The notes: a model not told the origin generated them from the letters alone. A stretch of DNA of 64,000 bases from JAFLCM01 sp046154665 (GCA_046154665.1 JBJXFG010000102.1:1-64000), one strand, 5' to 3'; shown: positions 52,521-64,000, counted from the stretch's first letter. Numbers and translations: made by a program.

Positions 52521-52865
52521 GCGAGGTCTTGCTCCGATCCGAGAGAATCTCCGAGGCATCCGAACGGTACGTCGATTCGAGCGCGACCCCGATCGGTTTC
52601 GCGCTCCCATCGCCTCCCAAAACCGGCTTGACCTTGGGGTTGGGAAGTCTATCCTACAAATGAGACTCACTCTCAACAACGTCCGATCACTCTCCGGCCC
52701 GTTCCACCCACGGACGTCGAAATCCGGATAAACTGCTCCGAATCACCCGCAAACCGGTGGGACGCCCGCCCAAGTTTCCTTCCACAAACCCCGCAACCGC
52801 CCTCCTCTCTTCAACGCATCATCCAACCATCGCTTGCGTTGAGCCGATAGCCTGACGGAACAACC
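52521..52865. other. Intergenic region between divergent genes
   Basis: 345 bp upstream of both the dockerin-type gene and the pseudopilin gene. It should hold both promoters. The patch 52645-52680 is A+T-richer than the surroundings, but no box pair is convincing. No gene is seen. Confidence 0.4.
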
Positions 52866-53792
52866 GTGACCAAGAACGTCCGACCAACCTCAGCCCCTCA
52901 TGCCCGCGTCGCACATGCCCGCCCCGAGGCGTCCGGCGGCTTCACGCTCGTCGAGCTGCTCGTCGTCATCGCGGTCATCGCCCTGCTCATCGCGGTGCTG
53001 CTCCCCGTGCTCTCAAAGGCACGCGAGTGCGCCTACGTCACCGGTGAACTCGCCTCGGGCCGCGAGCTCATGTCGGCCCACCGCATGTATTCCAACGACA
53101 ACAGCGGCGAGGTCATGGTCGGATTCGCCGCGCCCGCCATGATCTCCAGCGGCACCGTGCAGGCCCGCGACCAGAACAGCACCAAGCTCACCGGCCTGCC
53201 GGCCCAGCGCTTCCCGTGGCGACTGCTGCCCTATTACGAGTACGAACTGGGCTCGTGGTACCGCGATCGCGCCAGCGTCGAGCGGACGATGAAGACCAAC
53301 GGCGATCTGAACTCTGAACTCTTCCGATACGCCGTCTCGGTCGCCCCGCGCATGGGGCTCAACCAGATCTTCATCGGCGGCTCGGCCGACAACGACGGCG
53401 GCGGCTACGCCTTCAACACCGCGCTGCAACCGACGCTCCGCTCCAAGTGGGGCGGCAACTGGTTCATCCGCCGCGTCTCGGACATCCCGCGCCCATCGGA
53501 ACTGCTCGTCTTCGCCACATCCGCCGGTGCCGACCCGGTCGGCGGCGTGGCCCTCGACGGCTTCTACCGCGTCACCCCGCCCTACTTCTTCAACCGCAAG
53601 TGGACGACAATCACCCCCAACGCGACGACGCAGCCCAACCAGACTGGCAACGTCAGCTTCCGTTACGCGGGCAAGGCCGTTGGCGTGATGTCGGACGGCC
53701 ACGCCGAATCGCTGACGTGGGAGCAGATGCAGGACATGCGCCGCTGGTCGCCCAAGGCGAACCGCGCGGAATATGTGATGCCGCCGCTGTGA
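52866..53792 (+). CDS. Type II secretion pseudopilin-like protein
   Basis: 308 residues. A 24-residue leader ends at GG before FTLVELLVVIAVIALLIAVL, with the +5 Glu, so it is cleaved by prepilin peptidase. The body has RMYSNDNSGEV and, near the end, VMSDGHAESLTW, as in the prepilin-like proteins abundant in planctomycetes. It is a stand-alone minor pilin gene; a prepilin peptidase gene is at the right edge of the window. Confidence 0.9.
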   Translation: MTKNVRPTSAPHARVAHARPEASGGFTLVELLVVIAVIALLIAVLLPVLSKARECAYVTGELASGRELMSAHRMYSNDNSGEVMVGFAAPAMISSGTVQARDQNSTKLTGLPAQRFPWRLLPYYEYELGSWYRDRASVERTMKTNGDLNSELFRYAVSVAPRMGLNQIFIGGSADNDGGGYAFNTALQPTLRSKWGGNWFIRRVSDIPRPSELLVFATSAGADPVGGVALDGFYRVTPPYFFNRKWTTITPNATTQPNQTGNVSFRYAGKAVGVMSDGHAESLTWEQMQDMRRWSPKANRAEYVMPPL

Positions 53793-53901
53793 GGGTCCAG
53801 TCCTGAGCGGCCAGATCGGGTGGCAAACTCCCACTTCTTGTTCGAGGGTTCGACCAACCGCAAACGCCGGCGGCGGCGCTTTCAGCGGACAGCCCCGTTC
53901 G

Positions 53902-54114
53902 TCAAAGGTCGTCGGGCTTCAAGCCTGTGCGCTTGGCGATGCGGGCCAGCATCACCGGACCGATCTCTTCTCGTTCGTGAAACGCGAACACGAAATCGGG
54001 CCATCCGACACGAGAGAGCGTCCGATGCGAGCCCGACTGCCGCTTCACCGACCAGCCGATTCGCATCAGCGCGGCGAGCACGCGAGAGGCGGGCTTGGAC
54101 GGCCAGACGCTCAC
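53902..54114 (-). CDS. hicA: HicA-type toxin
   Basis: 70 residues from a GTG. RVLAALMRIGWSVKRQSGSHR gives the dsRBD-like fold of HicA mRNA interferases; the catalytic His is in SGSHRTL. The 4-bp overlap with the antitoxin gene upstream makes the pair co-translated. Antitoxin-first order (HicBA) is the reverse of the classical hicAB layout but not rare. Confidence 0.85.
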   Translation of the reverse strand: MSVWPSKPASRVLAALMRIGWSVKRQSGSHRTLSRVGWPDFVFAFHEREEIGPVMLARIAKRTGLKPDDL

Positions 54115-54317
54115 GCGGCGACCGAGAACAGAATGGGAATCTGCGGGATCGCCTCGCCGTTCTCGATTCGCTCCGCAAGCACCCGCAGCGCCAGCGCCTC
54201 GGCGCTCGCGACAGCCCGGTCACGTGTCGGGCCGTACGCAAGCGTGCCCGGCAGTTCGGGAACTTCGGCGATCCAACGCCCGTCCTGCTCGCGTTCGATC
54301 TCGACGGTCAGCTTCAT
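54111..54317 (-). CDS. hicB: HicB-type antitoxin
   Basis: 68 residues: KLTVEIEREQDGRWIAEVPE and GTLAYGPTRDRAVASAEALA are the partial RNase-H fold of HicB. No C-terminal DNA-binding domain follows, so it neutralises HicA but may not repress the promoter by itself. First gene of the pair. Confidence 0.88.
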   Translation of the reverse strand: MKLTVEIEREQDGRWIAEVPELPGTLAYGPTRDRAVASAEALALRVLAERIENGEAIPQIPILFSVAA

Positions 54318-54358
54318 GTCGGATTCTAGGGGCATGCCGCCCGAGACACGCGCGCCGC

Positions 54359-54889
54359 TCAGGCACCCTGGGGCGGCGTCGCGGTCGCTGCCAGGCTCGG
54401 CTGCGGCGCGGGCCGCTCGACGGGCACCGGACTCTTCGCCGGCGGTTTGGGGCGCAGCAGCAGGATCACGATGAACGCAAAGCTGCTGAGCACGCCGACG
54501 GACCCGATACCCACCGCCTGATAACCCGTCGGATAGTCCTTCGCCGAGCTCAGCGTCACCTGCGGGCCCGAGTCGGTGGGCAGCTTGATCGACTGCTTGT
54601 CGTAATACGCCGCGTTCTTCGACAGCGAACCCGGAAGCCGCGCGAACGCGCCCACCGCCAGCACCAGCGGCACGACCATGCCGACGTGAATCCCGACCAT
54701 CCCGAGCGTCCGTTTGGTGTGGATCTGGAACGCGAGAACGACGCACGCAATGGCCAGCACCGCACCGATGCCGGGCACGATGAGGGCCGTCAGCGCGTTC
54801 GCCTCCGGCGGCGCGGCAAGGTACGTCAGCGCACCGATGCCCAACAGAGCAACGGCGTAGGCGATCATGGCGATGGCGAACTTGGTCAT
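54359..54889 (-). CDS. Small membrane protein of unknown function
   Basis: 176 residues from ATG 54889; four membrane helices (FAIAMIAYAVALLGIGALTYL, LIVPGIGAVLAIACVVLAFQI, LGMVGIHVGMVVPLVLAVGA, and VGVLSSFAFIVILLL) and a proline-rich tail. The helix arrangement is loosely like TMEM14-type proteins. Alone upstream of the HicBA pair and divergent from a protein kinase. Confidence 0.7.
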   Translation of the reverse strand: MTKFAIAMIAYAVALLGIGALTYLAAPPEANALTALIVPGIGAVLAIACVVLAFQIHTKRTLGMVGIHVGMVVPLVLAVGAFARLPGSLSKNAAYYDKQSIKLPTDSGPQVTLSSAKDYPTGYQAVGIGSVGVLSSFAFIVILLLRPKPPAKSPVPVERPAPQPSLAATATPPQGA

Positions 54890-54900
54890 GGGGGGTAAAG

Positions 54901-54944
54901 GCAACAAGAAGGCACGAAGGCACAAAGGCACGGAGGCACGAAGT
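54901..54944. repeat. (AAGGCACG)n repeat
   Basis: Four or five GGCAC-containing units between the membrane-protein start and the kinase gene; same family as 51270-51313 and 51365-51403. Confidence 0.75.
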
Positions 54945-55009
54945 GGTTGGACGCGGAGCGTAGCCCGGCGGGGCGCTCGCGTCGGCTGGGGTTTCGTACA
55001 CTGTCATCG

Positions 55010-57871
<2,862 letters not shown>

Positions 57872-57957
57872 GAGGCGTGGATGCTTTTCACACGCTGTTC
57901 GGCACCCACACCTCGCTTCGCTTTCCGCTGCACTTCTTCTCGAACACGAGGCACCCC

Positions 57958-59427
57958 GTGAGTTCACCCGCTGCCATGCCGCTCTATCTCGCCGGGGCAC
58001 CGACCGTGTCGGGCGCGGTGATCGAGACGCCCGACCGGTATCAGGGGGGCGTGGCGTCCGTGGCGTCGCGGGCCGATGCGGGGATGATCGACGCCGCCAT
58101 CGCCGCGGCGTGCGAGGCCGCCGACGCGTGCCGGCTGCGCCCGATCCACGAGCGAATGGCGTCGCTGCGCCGCATCGCCGACGAGATCGATCGGCGTGCC
58201 GAAACGCTGGCCCAGATGATCGTCGCTGAAACCGGCAAGCCGATTCGCGAGGCGCGGGCCGAGGCGGCCCGGGCCGCCGAGACGTTCCGATCCGCGGCGG
58301 ACGCGGCGTCCCACGCGCTGCACGGCGAGGCGCTCCGCCTCGACGCCAGCCAGCGCGGCACCGGCAGGCGGGCGATCAGCCAGCGCGTGCCAATCGGCCC
58401 GCTGGCCTTCATCACCCCGTTCAACTTCCCGCTCAACCTGGTGGCGCACAAAATAGGCCCGGCGATCGCGGCGGGCTGCCCGTGGGTGCTCAAACCCAGC
58501 GACAAAACGCCCGGCACCGCGCTGATGCTGGGCGACATCCTCACGCGGGCCAGCCTGCCCGCGGGCTCGTGGAGCATCCTGCCGGCGTGGGTGGACGACG
58601 CCCGCGCCCTGGTCACCGATGAGCGGCTGGCACTGCTGTCATTCACCGGATCGGCCTCGGTTGGCTGGGCCCTGAAGTCCGCGTGCGGGAGCAAGCGGAT
58701 CGTGCTCGAACTGGGCGGCGACGCGACGGCGATCGTCGAGCCGTCGGCGGACCTCGAGCACGTCACGGCGCGGGTGTGCGTCGGCGGCTTTTCCAACGCC
58801 GGGCAGTCGTGCATCAGCGTTCAGCATGTGCTGGCGCACCGGTCGATCTACGACGAACTGCGGGCCCGCCTGGTCGAGGCGGTCGCGGCGATCCCCTTCG
58901 GCGACCCGCGCGACGAACGTACGGCGGTGGGCCCCGTGATCAATCTCGCCGCGGCCCAACGCGTCGAACGGTGGATCGGCGACGCGGCGGCGGACGGGGC
59001 GCGGGTGCTGTGCGGCGGCCTGCGCCACGGGGGGCAGAACAGCGCCGTCCTGGCGCCGACGCTCGTCGAGAACATCCCGCAAGGCTGCGCGCTGGCGTGC
59101 GAGGAGGTATTCGGGCCGGTGGTGTGTCTGGGCGTGTACGACCGGCTGGGCGACGCGCTCGACCGCGTCAACGCCGGGCGCTTCGGCCTGCAATGCGGGC
59201 TGTTCACCCGCGATCTTCACGACGCGCTCGCGGCGTGGGACCGGCTGCGCGTCGGCGCGGTGGTCGTCAACGATGTGCCCACTTTTCGCACCGAGTCCAT
59301 GCCCTACGGCGGGGTCAAGCAGTCCGGCCTCGGACGAGAGGGCGCGGTGCGCTCGATCCACGAGTTCACCGACGAGCGGCTGCTCATCCTCGACAGCCAC
59401 GACCCGCGCGGGAGCGGCACGCGATGA
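57958..59427 (+). CDS. Aldehyde dehydrogenase, succinylglutamate-semialdehyde-type
   Basis: 489 residues from GTG 57958 (GAGG 5-8 nt before; ATG 57976 is an alternative). LAFITPFNFPLNLVAHKIGP, catalytic Glu in VLELGGDA, and Cys in NAGQSCISVQHV define an NAD-dependent aldehyde dehydrogenase close to AstD. In the arginine succinyltransferase pathway AstD makes succinylglutamate; astA, astB and astE are absent here, so the substrate is not certain. Its stop overlaps the methyltransferase start. Confidence 0.88.
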   Translation: MSSPAAMPLYLAGAPTVSGAVIETPDRYQGGVASVASRADAGMIDAAIAAACEAADACRLRPIHERMASLRRIADEIDRRAETLAQMIVAETGKPIREARAEAARAAETFRSAADAASHALHGEALRLDASQRGTGRRAISQRVPIGPLAFITPFNFPLNLVAHKIGPAIAAGCPWVLKPSDKTPGTALMLGDILTRASLPAGSWSILPAWVDDARALVTDERLALLSFTGSASVGWALKSACGSKRIVLELGGDATAIVEPSADLEHVTARVCVGGFSNAGQSCISVQHVLAHRSIYDELRARLVEAVAAIPFGDPRDERTAVGPVINLAAAQRVERWIGDAAADGARVLCGGLRHGGQNSAVLAPTLVENIPQGCALACEEVFGPVVCLGVYDRLGDALDRVNAGRFGLQCGLFTRDLHDALAAWDRLRVGAVVVNDVPTFRTESMPYGGVKQSGLGREGAVRSIHEFTDERLLILDSHDPRGSGTR

Positions 59428-60470
59428 CCCCGCGGCTCGCCGAAGTGAACCGGTTCGCGGCGGCGCTCCCGCGTGCGGTCGAGCGCCGCACCGAACTCGT
59501 GCACTCCGGGATCACCGAGTGTTTCCGCACCTTCGCGGGCGGCGGCGACGGGTGCGAGCATGTCTTCATCGACGTCTACGGCCCCGGCGCGGTGCTGATC
59601 GTGAACGAAGGCTCGACCCTCGCCGACACGGACACGATCTCGCTCGCCGCCGAAGCGGCGCTCGCTGCGTTGCAGCGGGTCGGCGTCAAGGCGGTCTACG
59701 CCAAACCCTTCGCGAAAGACCGCTCAAAGCTCGGCGGCATTCACCCCGACGCGCTGCGAGACCCCACGCCCGCCGCCGGTGAACCGCTGCCTGAGAGCAT
59801 CATCGTGCGCGAGCACGAGTGCCGCTTCGAGGCGCGCTTGTGGGACGGCTTTTCGACAGGGCTTTTCCTCGACCAGCGCGAGAACCGGCGCGAGCTGGCC
59901 CGTCTCGTGCGCGAGCACGCGGCACGGGGCGGCCAGCCCCCCCGCGTCCTCAACACCTTCGCCTACACCTGCGGCTTCTCGGTGTCGTGCGCCCTGGCCG
60001 GTGCTCACGTGGCGAGCGTGGATGTCTCCCCGCGCTACCTCGACTGGGGCAAACGCAACTTCACGCACAACGCCCTCGACCCGGCCAGCCCCGCTCACCG
60101 CTTCGCGCGGATGGACACCTTCGAGTTCCTCGACTATGCACGCCGCAAAGCGCTGCTCTTCGACCTCATCATCCTCGACCCCCCAAGCTTCGCCAGCGCC
60201 GACAAACGCCGCGGCATCCGCGCGTGGTCGAGCACCATCGACTACGCCCGCCTCGTCGAGCGCGCCGCCGAACGCCTCGACCCGCGCGGCATGCGCCTGC
60301 TTTTCGCGTCGACCAACACGCTGGAACTGTGCCGCGACGGCGGCCGTCCGCTGGAGCGCGAAATCGTCAAAGGGCTCGGCGCCCCGCCGACATGGCTCGC
60401 GCTGCCGCCGGCTCCCATCGATTTCGCGCCCGAGCCCGGTCGTTTCGCGGCACGGCTGTGCCGCGTGTGA
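59424..60470 (+). CDS. SAM-dependent RNA methyltransferase, RlmI/RlmK-like
   Basis: 348 residues. LDQRENRRELARLV, NTFAYTCGFSVSCALAGA and the catalytic region IILDPPSFASADK are typical of the RlmI/RlmK class that methylates 23S rRNA (m5C1962 or m7G2069). The PUA domain of RlmI is missing. Overlaps the aldehyde dehydrogenase (ATGA) and the UbiD gene (TGATG): one operon. Confidence 0.82.
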   Translation: MTPRLAEVNRFAAALPRAVERRTELVHSGITECFRTFAGGGDGCEHVFIDVYGPGAVLIVNEGSTLADTDTISLAAEAALAALQRVGVKAVYAKPFAKDRSKLGGIHPDALRDPTPAAGEPLPESIIVREHECRFEARLWDGFSTGLFLDQRENRRELARLVREHAARGGQPPRVLNTFAYTCGFSVSCALAGAHVASVDVSPRYLDWGKRNFTHNALDPASPAHRFARMDTFEFLDYARRKALLFDLIILDPPSFASADKRRGIRAWSSTIDYARLVERAAERLDPRGMRLLFASTNTLELCRDGGRPLEREIVKGLGAPPTWLALPPAPIDFAPEPGRFAARLCRV

Positions 60471-62686
60471 TGCGCGCCGTACCATCGCGGCGCGTGTTCC
60501 CGACCACCCGAGACTTTGTCGCCGCACTCGAAGCCTCAGGCCAGCTGCGCCGCATCAGCGCCGCGGTCGACCCCGTGCTCGAGATCGCCCAGATCACCGA
60601 CCGCGTGAGCAAGTCCGCCGCGCCGGTCATGCCTTCACAGGGCGCCAAACGCACCGACCCGCGCTTCCACCACCTCGGCGGCCCGGCGCTCCTCTTCGAG
60701 AACGTGCGCGGATCAGACATCCCCGTGCTCATCAACGCCTGGGGCTCCTATGCGCGCATGGAGATGGCCCTGGGCTGCCACGACAGCGGCCACACTCCCG
60801 GCGGTTTCGAGGCCCTCGCCGCCAAGATCGGCTCACTCGTCAAGCCCCAGCCGCCGCGATCGCTCACCGAGATCATCGCCAAAGCCCGTGAGTTCCTGCC
60901 GCTGCTGCGCATCCCGCCCAAGCGCACCCGTGGCCCGGGCCTGTGCCAGCAGATCATCAAGACGGGCGAACAGGTCGACCTCACCACGCTGCCGCTCATC
61001 CGCTGCTGGCCTCACGACGGCGATTTCGCGGCGCTCGGCTACCCCGCCGATGTCAACGCCGGCATCCCGGGCCTCGCCGATGCGCCGGAGTGGGAGCGCC
61101 ACTTCCGCGGCCGCTACGTCACCCTCGCGGGCATCCACACCATCCACGCCGACGACGTGAACGCCGAGAAGCCCGCAAGCCACAACATCGGGATGTACCG
61201 CGTGCAGCTTCTGGGCAAACGCCGCATGGCGATGCACTGGCACATGCACCACGACGGCGCCCGCCACTGGCGCTCCTGGAAAGCGCGGGGCGAGCGCATG
61301 CCCGTGGCGATCGCACTCGGCGGCGAGAGCGTCATGCCCTACGCCGCCACCGCCCCGCTTCCGCCGGGCATCTCCGAACTGCTGCTCGCGGGCTTTCTCA
61401 ATCGCGGCGGAATCCCGATGGCGCGGGCCCGCACCGTCCCGCTCTGGGTGCCGGCGAACGCCGAGATCGTCATCGAGGGTTACGTCTCGAACGAAGCAGG
61501 GCTAATCGGGTTTGATCCCCGTGATACGTCGGTTTTCCAAGCCGACTCTTCCGACGGGCCCCCGAACACGCACCAGAGATCAGGCATAAAGGCAGTCAGC
61601 TCGGAGAGCCGACCTACGAAAGCCCTCGGCCCCGGCGCCGTCTTCGAAGGCCCCTTCGGCGACCACACCGGCTTCTACTCCATGCCGGACCGCTACCCCA
61701 TCCTCGACGTCACCGCGATCACCCATCGCCGAGACCCGATCTACCCAACGACCATCGTCGGGCTGCCGCCGCAGGAGGATTACTACCTCGGCAAGGCGAC
61801 CGAGCGCCTGTTCTTTCCGCTGCTCAAGACGATCATCCACGACATCGAGGACTACGACCTCCCGATGTTCGGCGCGTTCCACAACTGCGCGGTCGTGCGC
61901 ATCAAGAAGGCCTACCCGCTGCAGGGCCGGCGCGTGATGCACAGCGTCTGGGGCGCGGGGCAGATGGCATGGACCAAATCGATCTTCGTCGTGGACGACG
62001 ACGTGGACGTCCACGACACCGCCGCGGTGCTCCGCGCCGCGGGCGAGCACTGCGTCCCCGGTCGTGATATCGAGACCGTGCGTGGCCCGCTGGACATCCT
62101 CGATCACGCCGCCCCGTTCCTGGGCGCGGGCGCGAAGTGGGGCTTCGACGCCACGCGGAAGAACAGCGACGCGGAGAAGCACCGCGTGATGGACGCGCTG
62201 GCCGCCGAGTCGTGCGCCCAGGGGGACATCGGCCCGGTGCTGGCGGATTCGGCGCGAGGCACCGAGGCACGGGCACGCACCATCGAAGGCGTGCTCGACG
62301 CGCGCATCCCCGCCGAACTGGGCGGATGGTGGATGTTCATCAAGGCCCGCAAAGACAACCCCGGCGACGGAGCGAAGGTGATCGAGGCCCTCGGCACGCT
62401 GCCCAACGAAGTCGAGATGCCGCGCTGGACCGTCGTCGTCGGCCCCGACGCCGACGCCGCCCGATTCGACGACGCGCTCTTCCACTGGACGGCCCAGTGC
62501 GCCTTCGAGCGCGACGCCCACCTCAGCAAGTGCGGCAGGCGCATCGCCTTCGACGCCACACCCAAGCTCCCCGGCGACGAACGCCACGCCCAGCCGGTCC
62601 GCGCCTGGCCGCCGATTCTCCGAACCGACGACGCGACGAGGCAACTCGTCGAGCGACGCTGGGGCGAGTACGCGATCGAGCGATAG
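60470..62686 (+). CDS. UbiD-family decarboxylase with in-frame palindromic insertion
   Basis: 738 residues. Prenylated-FMN-dependent decarboxylase: DFVAALEASGQLRRI, DVNAGIPGLADAPEWERHF, GMYRVQLLGKRRMAMHWHMH, EGPFGDHTGFYS and VVGLPPQEDYYLGKATERLFFPLL. Subunits of this type act in menaquinone (futalosine) or ubiquinone routes or on aromatic acids. Between IEGYVS and EGPFGDHTG the protein has about 45 extra residues (TSVFQADSSDGPPNTHQRSG and on) encoded by a two-hairpin repeat at 61526-61618. UbiX is not in the window. Confidence 0.9.
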   Translation: MRAVPSRRVFPTTRDFVAALEASGQLRRISAAVDPVLEIAQITDRVSKSAAPVMPSQGAKRTDPRFHHLGGPALLFENVRGSDIPVLINAWGSYARMEMALGCHDSGHTPGGFEALAAKIGSLVKPQPPRSLTEIIAKAREFLPLLRIPPKRTRGPGLCQQIIKTGEQVDLTTLPLIRCWPHDGDFAALGYPADVNAGIPGLADAPEWERHFRGRYVTLAGIHTIHADDVNAEKPASHNIGMYRVQLLGKRRMAMHWHMHHDGARHWRSWKARGERMPVAIALGGESVMPYAATAPLPPGISELLLAGFLNRGGIPMARARTVPLWVPANAEIVIEGYVSNEAGLIGFDPRDTSVFQADSSDGPPNTHQRSGIKAVSSESRPTKALGPGAVFEGPFGDHTGFYSMPDRYPILDVTAITHRRDPIYPTTIVGLPPQEDYYLGKATERLFFPLLKTIIHDIEDYDLPMFGAFHNCAVVRIKKAYPLQGRRVMHSVWGAGQMAWTKSIFVVDDDVDVHDTAAVLRAAGEHCVPGRDIETVRGPLDILDHAAPFLGAGAKWGFDATRKNSDAEKHRVMDALAAESCAQGDIGPVLADSARGTEARARTIEGVLDARIPAELGGWWMFIKARKDNPGDGAKVIEALGTLPNEVEMPRWTVVVGPDADAARFDDALFHWTAQCAFERDAHLSKCGRRIAFDATPKLPGDERHAQPVRAWPPILRTDDATRQLVERRWGEYAIER
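61526..61618. repeat. Two-hairpin palindromic element of a second type, translated inside the UbiD gene
   Basis: Hairpin 1 is GTCGGTTTTCCAAGCCGAC (61528-61546); hairpin 2 is GTCAGCTCGGAGAGCCGAC (61595-61613); flanks TAC and CTACG are near-complementary. Spacer about 48 bp. Layout parallels the GTGCC elements but the end sequences differ. The gene frame stays open across it. Confidence 0.75.
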
Positions 62687-62712
62687 CACGCATCAACGGC
62701 GACCCACGACAA

Positions 62713-62740
62713 CCGAACAACGAGCCCCGAGCGTCAGCGA
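62713..62740. repeat. Dispersed GAGCGTGAGCGAG-type repeat
   Basis: AACAACGAGCCCCGAGCG followed by TCAGCGAGCGG just after the UbiD gene; matches the copy at 25600-25632 including the leading AACAACGAG. Confidence 0.75.
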
Positions 62741-62822
62741 GCGGGCCGAACTCGCCAGCGCTAGCGGTTCGTCCCGAGGCCCGTCGTTCACGTTCCGTGC
62801 TCGCTGGCGACGCCGCCAGAAA

Positions 62823-62852
62823 AGAAAAACGCCCATCCTCTCGGACGGGCGC
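62823..62852 (-). terminator. Intrinsic terminator of the OmpA-like gene
   Basis: On the minus strand a 9-bp stem CGCCCGTCC / GGATGGGCG with loop GAGA is followed by five T. It lies 47 bp after the OmpA-like stop. Confidence 0.85.
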
Positions 62853-62898
62853 GTTCATTCACATACAAAATGAAACCCTTGGCTCAACGCCCCGAGGA

Positions 62899-63549
62899 TC
62901 AGTTCGCCAGAACGACGATCTCAACGCGACGGCTGGTCTTCTTGTCGCCGCGCGGCTGGCTCGAGCCCATGCCCACCACCGACATGCGGCCCGACGACAC
63001 GCCCTGCCCGGAGAGATAATCAGCCACAGCCTGGGCGCGGGCACGGCTGAGGTTCTCGTTCGAGCCCCACTTGTCCTTGCTCTTCTTCAGCGGGTCAGAG
63101 TCGGTGTGACCCTCGACGCGGACCTGGTGGCCCGAGTATTGGCCGTTGAGCTGACGCGCGATGCGGTTGAGCTCGCCGCGGGCCTCGGCCTTGACGGTCG
63201 CCGAGCCGGGGGCGAAGAGGGTGTCGCCCGCGACGGTGAGCACGGCGGTGCCGCCGCTACCGCCACCACCGCCACCACCGCCGCCTTGCCAGCCGCTATT
63301 GACCGGGGCCGCCGGAGTCTGCATCGAGGCCATCTGCGACTGGATCGAGCGCTTCTCGTTGTCGCACGCGTCGAGCGCCGACTGCTGCTGATCGATCCGG
63401 CTGCGAAGTTCCTGGTTCTCCATCCGCGCCGACTCAAGGTCGGCCTGAACCGCCTTTTGCTTGTCGTTGCAGCCCACAAGCGTGAGGCACGACACTGCGG
63501 CGACGGCGACAAGACTGAGACGACGAACGAGAGTCGATGTGGTCTGCAT
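62899..63549 (-). CDS. OmpA-family peptidoglycan-binding lipoprotein
   Basis: 216 residues. Lipoprotein signal with lipobox LVGC (Cys about 27), a coiled coil (QADLESARMENQELRSRIDQ), a 10-residue Gly linker, then an OmpA C-terminal domain with RVEGHTDSDPLKK, NLSRARAQAVADYL and RRVEIVVLAN. It anchors the outer membrane to peptidoglycan or senses the wall. A terminator follows. Confidence 0.92.
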   Translation of the reverse strand: MQTTSTLVRRLSLVAVAAVSCLTLVGCNDKQKAVQADLESARMENQELRSRIDQQQSALDACDNEKRSIQSQMASMQTPAAPVNSGWQGGGGGGGGGSGGTAVLTVAGDTLFAPGSATVKAEARGELNRIARQLNGQYSGHQVRVEGHTDSDPLKKSKDKWGSNENLSRARAQAVADYLSGQGVSSGRMSVVGMGSSQPRGDKKTSRRVEIVVLAN

Positions 63550-63830
63550 GGCTGGCGAATCCTCCGTGACGATGGTGGTCCTGGATCAGGTTTCTGGAAA
63601 ATGGTGGAAGAGACAGGTGGGCCAGACGCGGGCCACCCAAGATGTCGTGGTCAGGCACGCCGATTCGGGCGACAGACCCCAGCATATGGGATCATCGCCC
63701 GCTGGTTCTCGGACGGAGAGCCGCGGCGGTGGGATACCATACGCATCGGGCCTTTTTGTCAAGCCTCTGAAGCGATTTTTCAGGACTTGAACGCTCGATC
63801 CACTCACGTCCGTCCGTGGTTATTGCCACG

Positions 63831-64000
63831 TCAAGGCAGGTCCACAGGCCGACCCATCAGCGCACCCAACCCCAGTTCCAGCACCGGCTTGAGGAAGATG
63901 ACCACCACCGTGGCGGCGGCGAGGTGGGGGCCATAGGGGAGCGCGCTGCCAAGTCGACCGCCGAGTTTGGGGAACAGCCGTCCGCCAACCGAGCCGAGGA
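63831..64000 (-). CDS. Prepilin peptidase (A24), C-terminus only
   Basis: The last 55 codons, entering from the right edge, read LGSALPYGPHLAAATVVVIF and end LMGRPVDLP. ALPYGPHLA is the conserved final helix of type IV leader peptidases, which cleave and methylate pseudopilins such as the one at 52866-53792. The Asp active sites lie outside the window. Confidence 0.75.
   Translation of the reverse strand, partial: LGSVGGRLFPKLGGRLGSALPYGPHLAAATVVVIFLKPVLELGLGALMGRPVDLP

Noticed and set aside
51639..52631. Plus-strand frame antisense to the dockerin-type gene
   Set aside because: No motif, Arg/His-rich, and the sense strand has a signal peptide and two dockerin repeats.
52645..52680. Fur-box or sigma-70 promoter upstream of the dockerin-type gene
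   Set aside because: Candidate boxes match consensus only 3-4 of 6 bases with poor symmetry; not above chance.

Overview
The window reads as chromosomal DNA of a planctomycete, most likely class Phycisphaerae. This is an inference from content: high G+C; Cys-Gly-Tyr-Asp-Leu zinc ribbons in a membrane protein (26422-27726); a dockerin-ended exported protein (51402-52520) beside a single pseudopilin with the GFTLVELLVV processing site (52866-53792); many GTG/TTG starts; and intergenic DNA full of short palindromic and simple repeats. Nothing looks like plasmid or phage replication.

Left arm, about 1-13.3 kb, is an accessory, apparently light-related block. It starts with the end of an IS3-type insertion sequence that cuts a photolyase-related (DPRP/PhrB) gene, itself damaged by a frameshift and a nonsense codon. 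Next come a tiny DUF2256 zinc protein, an SRPBCC protein, a membrane/thioredoxin-fold fusion, a small membrane protein, a MoxR-like AAA+/VWA pair, a truncated 6-pyruvoyl-tetrahydropterin-synthase-like gene divergent from folE, a BLUF blue-light sensor, a renalase-like FAD oxidoreductase, three small unknown genes and a large SDR-DUF2867-membrane fusion. Most of these families recur beside photolyases in light-inducible loci of non-phototrophic bacteria. The block ends close to a tRNA-Ser(CGA), whose terminator has a near-copy in inverted orientation about 0.75 kb away.

14.5-35 kb is core-like: cdaA-cdaR-proA (c-di-AMP synthesis and proline), an HtrA protease, panB downstream of a pentapeptide-repeat membrane protein, pdxH, a GT39 glycosyltransferase, zinc-ribbon membrane protein, Gfo/Idh/MocA oxidoreductase, a secretin-N-like exported protein, a putative multi-HTH protein, and an ECF sigma / anti-sigma / exported-protein operon.

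35-64 kb carries gatB, a ketosynthase pair (one copy lacking the whole Cys-His-His triad, like a chain-length factor, and one intact), a GxxExxY protein, terC, truA, a GT4 glycosyltransferase, an AlkD-like HEAT protein, a DUF1353 lipoprotein, a PDZ metalloprotease, an hpf-EIIA-HPr group (nitrogen-PTS-like), a HicBA toxin-antitoxin pair, a zinc-ribbon Ser/Thr kinase, an aldehyde dehydrogenase / rRNA methyltransferase / UbiD decarboxylase operon, an OmpA lipoprotein and the end of a prepilin peptidase.

The most unusual structure is a set of two-hairpin palindromic elements: three double-hairpin copies with conserved GTGCC/GTGGCAC ends but different stems, one of them translated in frame inside truA, and a second type of two-hairpin element translated inside the UbiD gene. 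These behave like protein-tolerated mobile palindromes.
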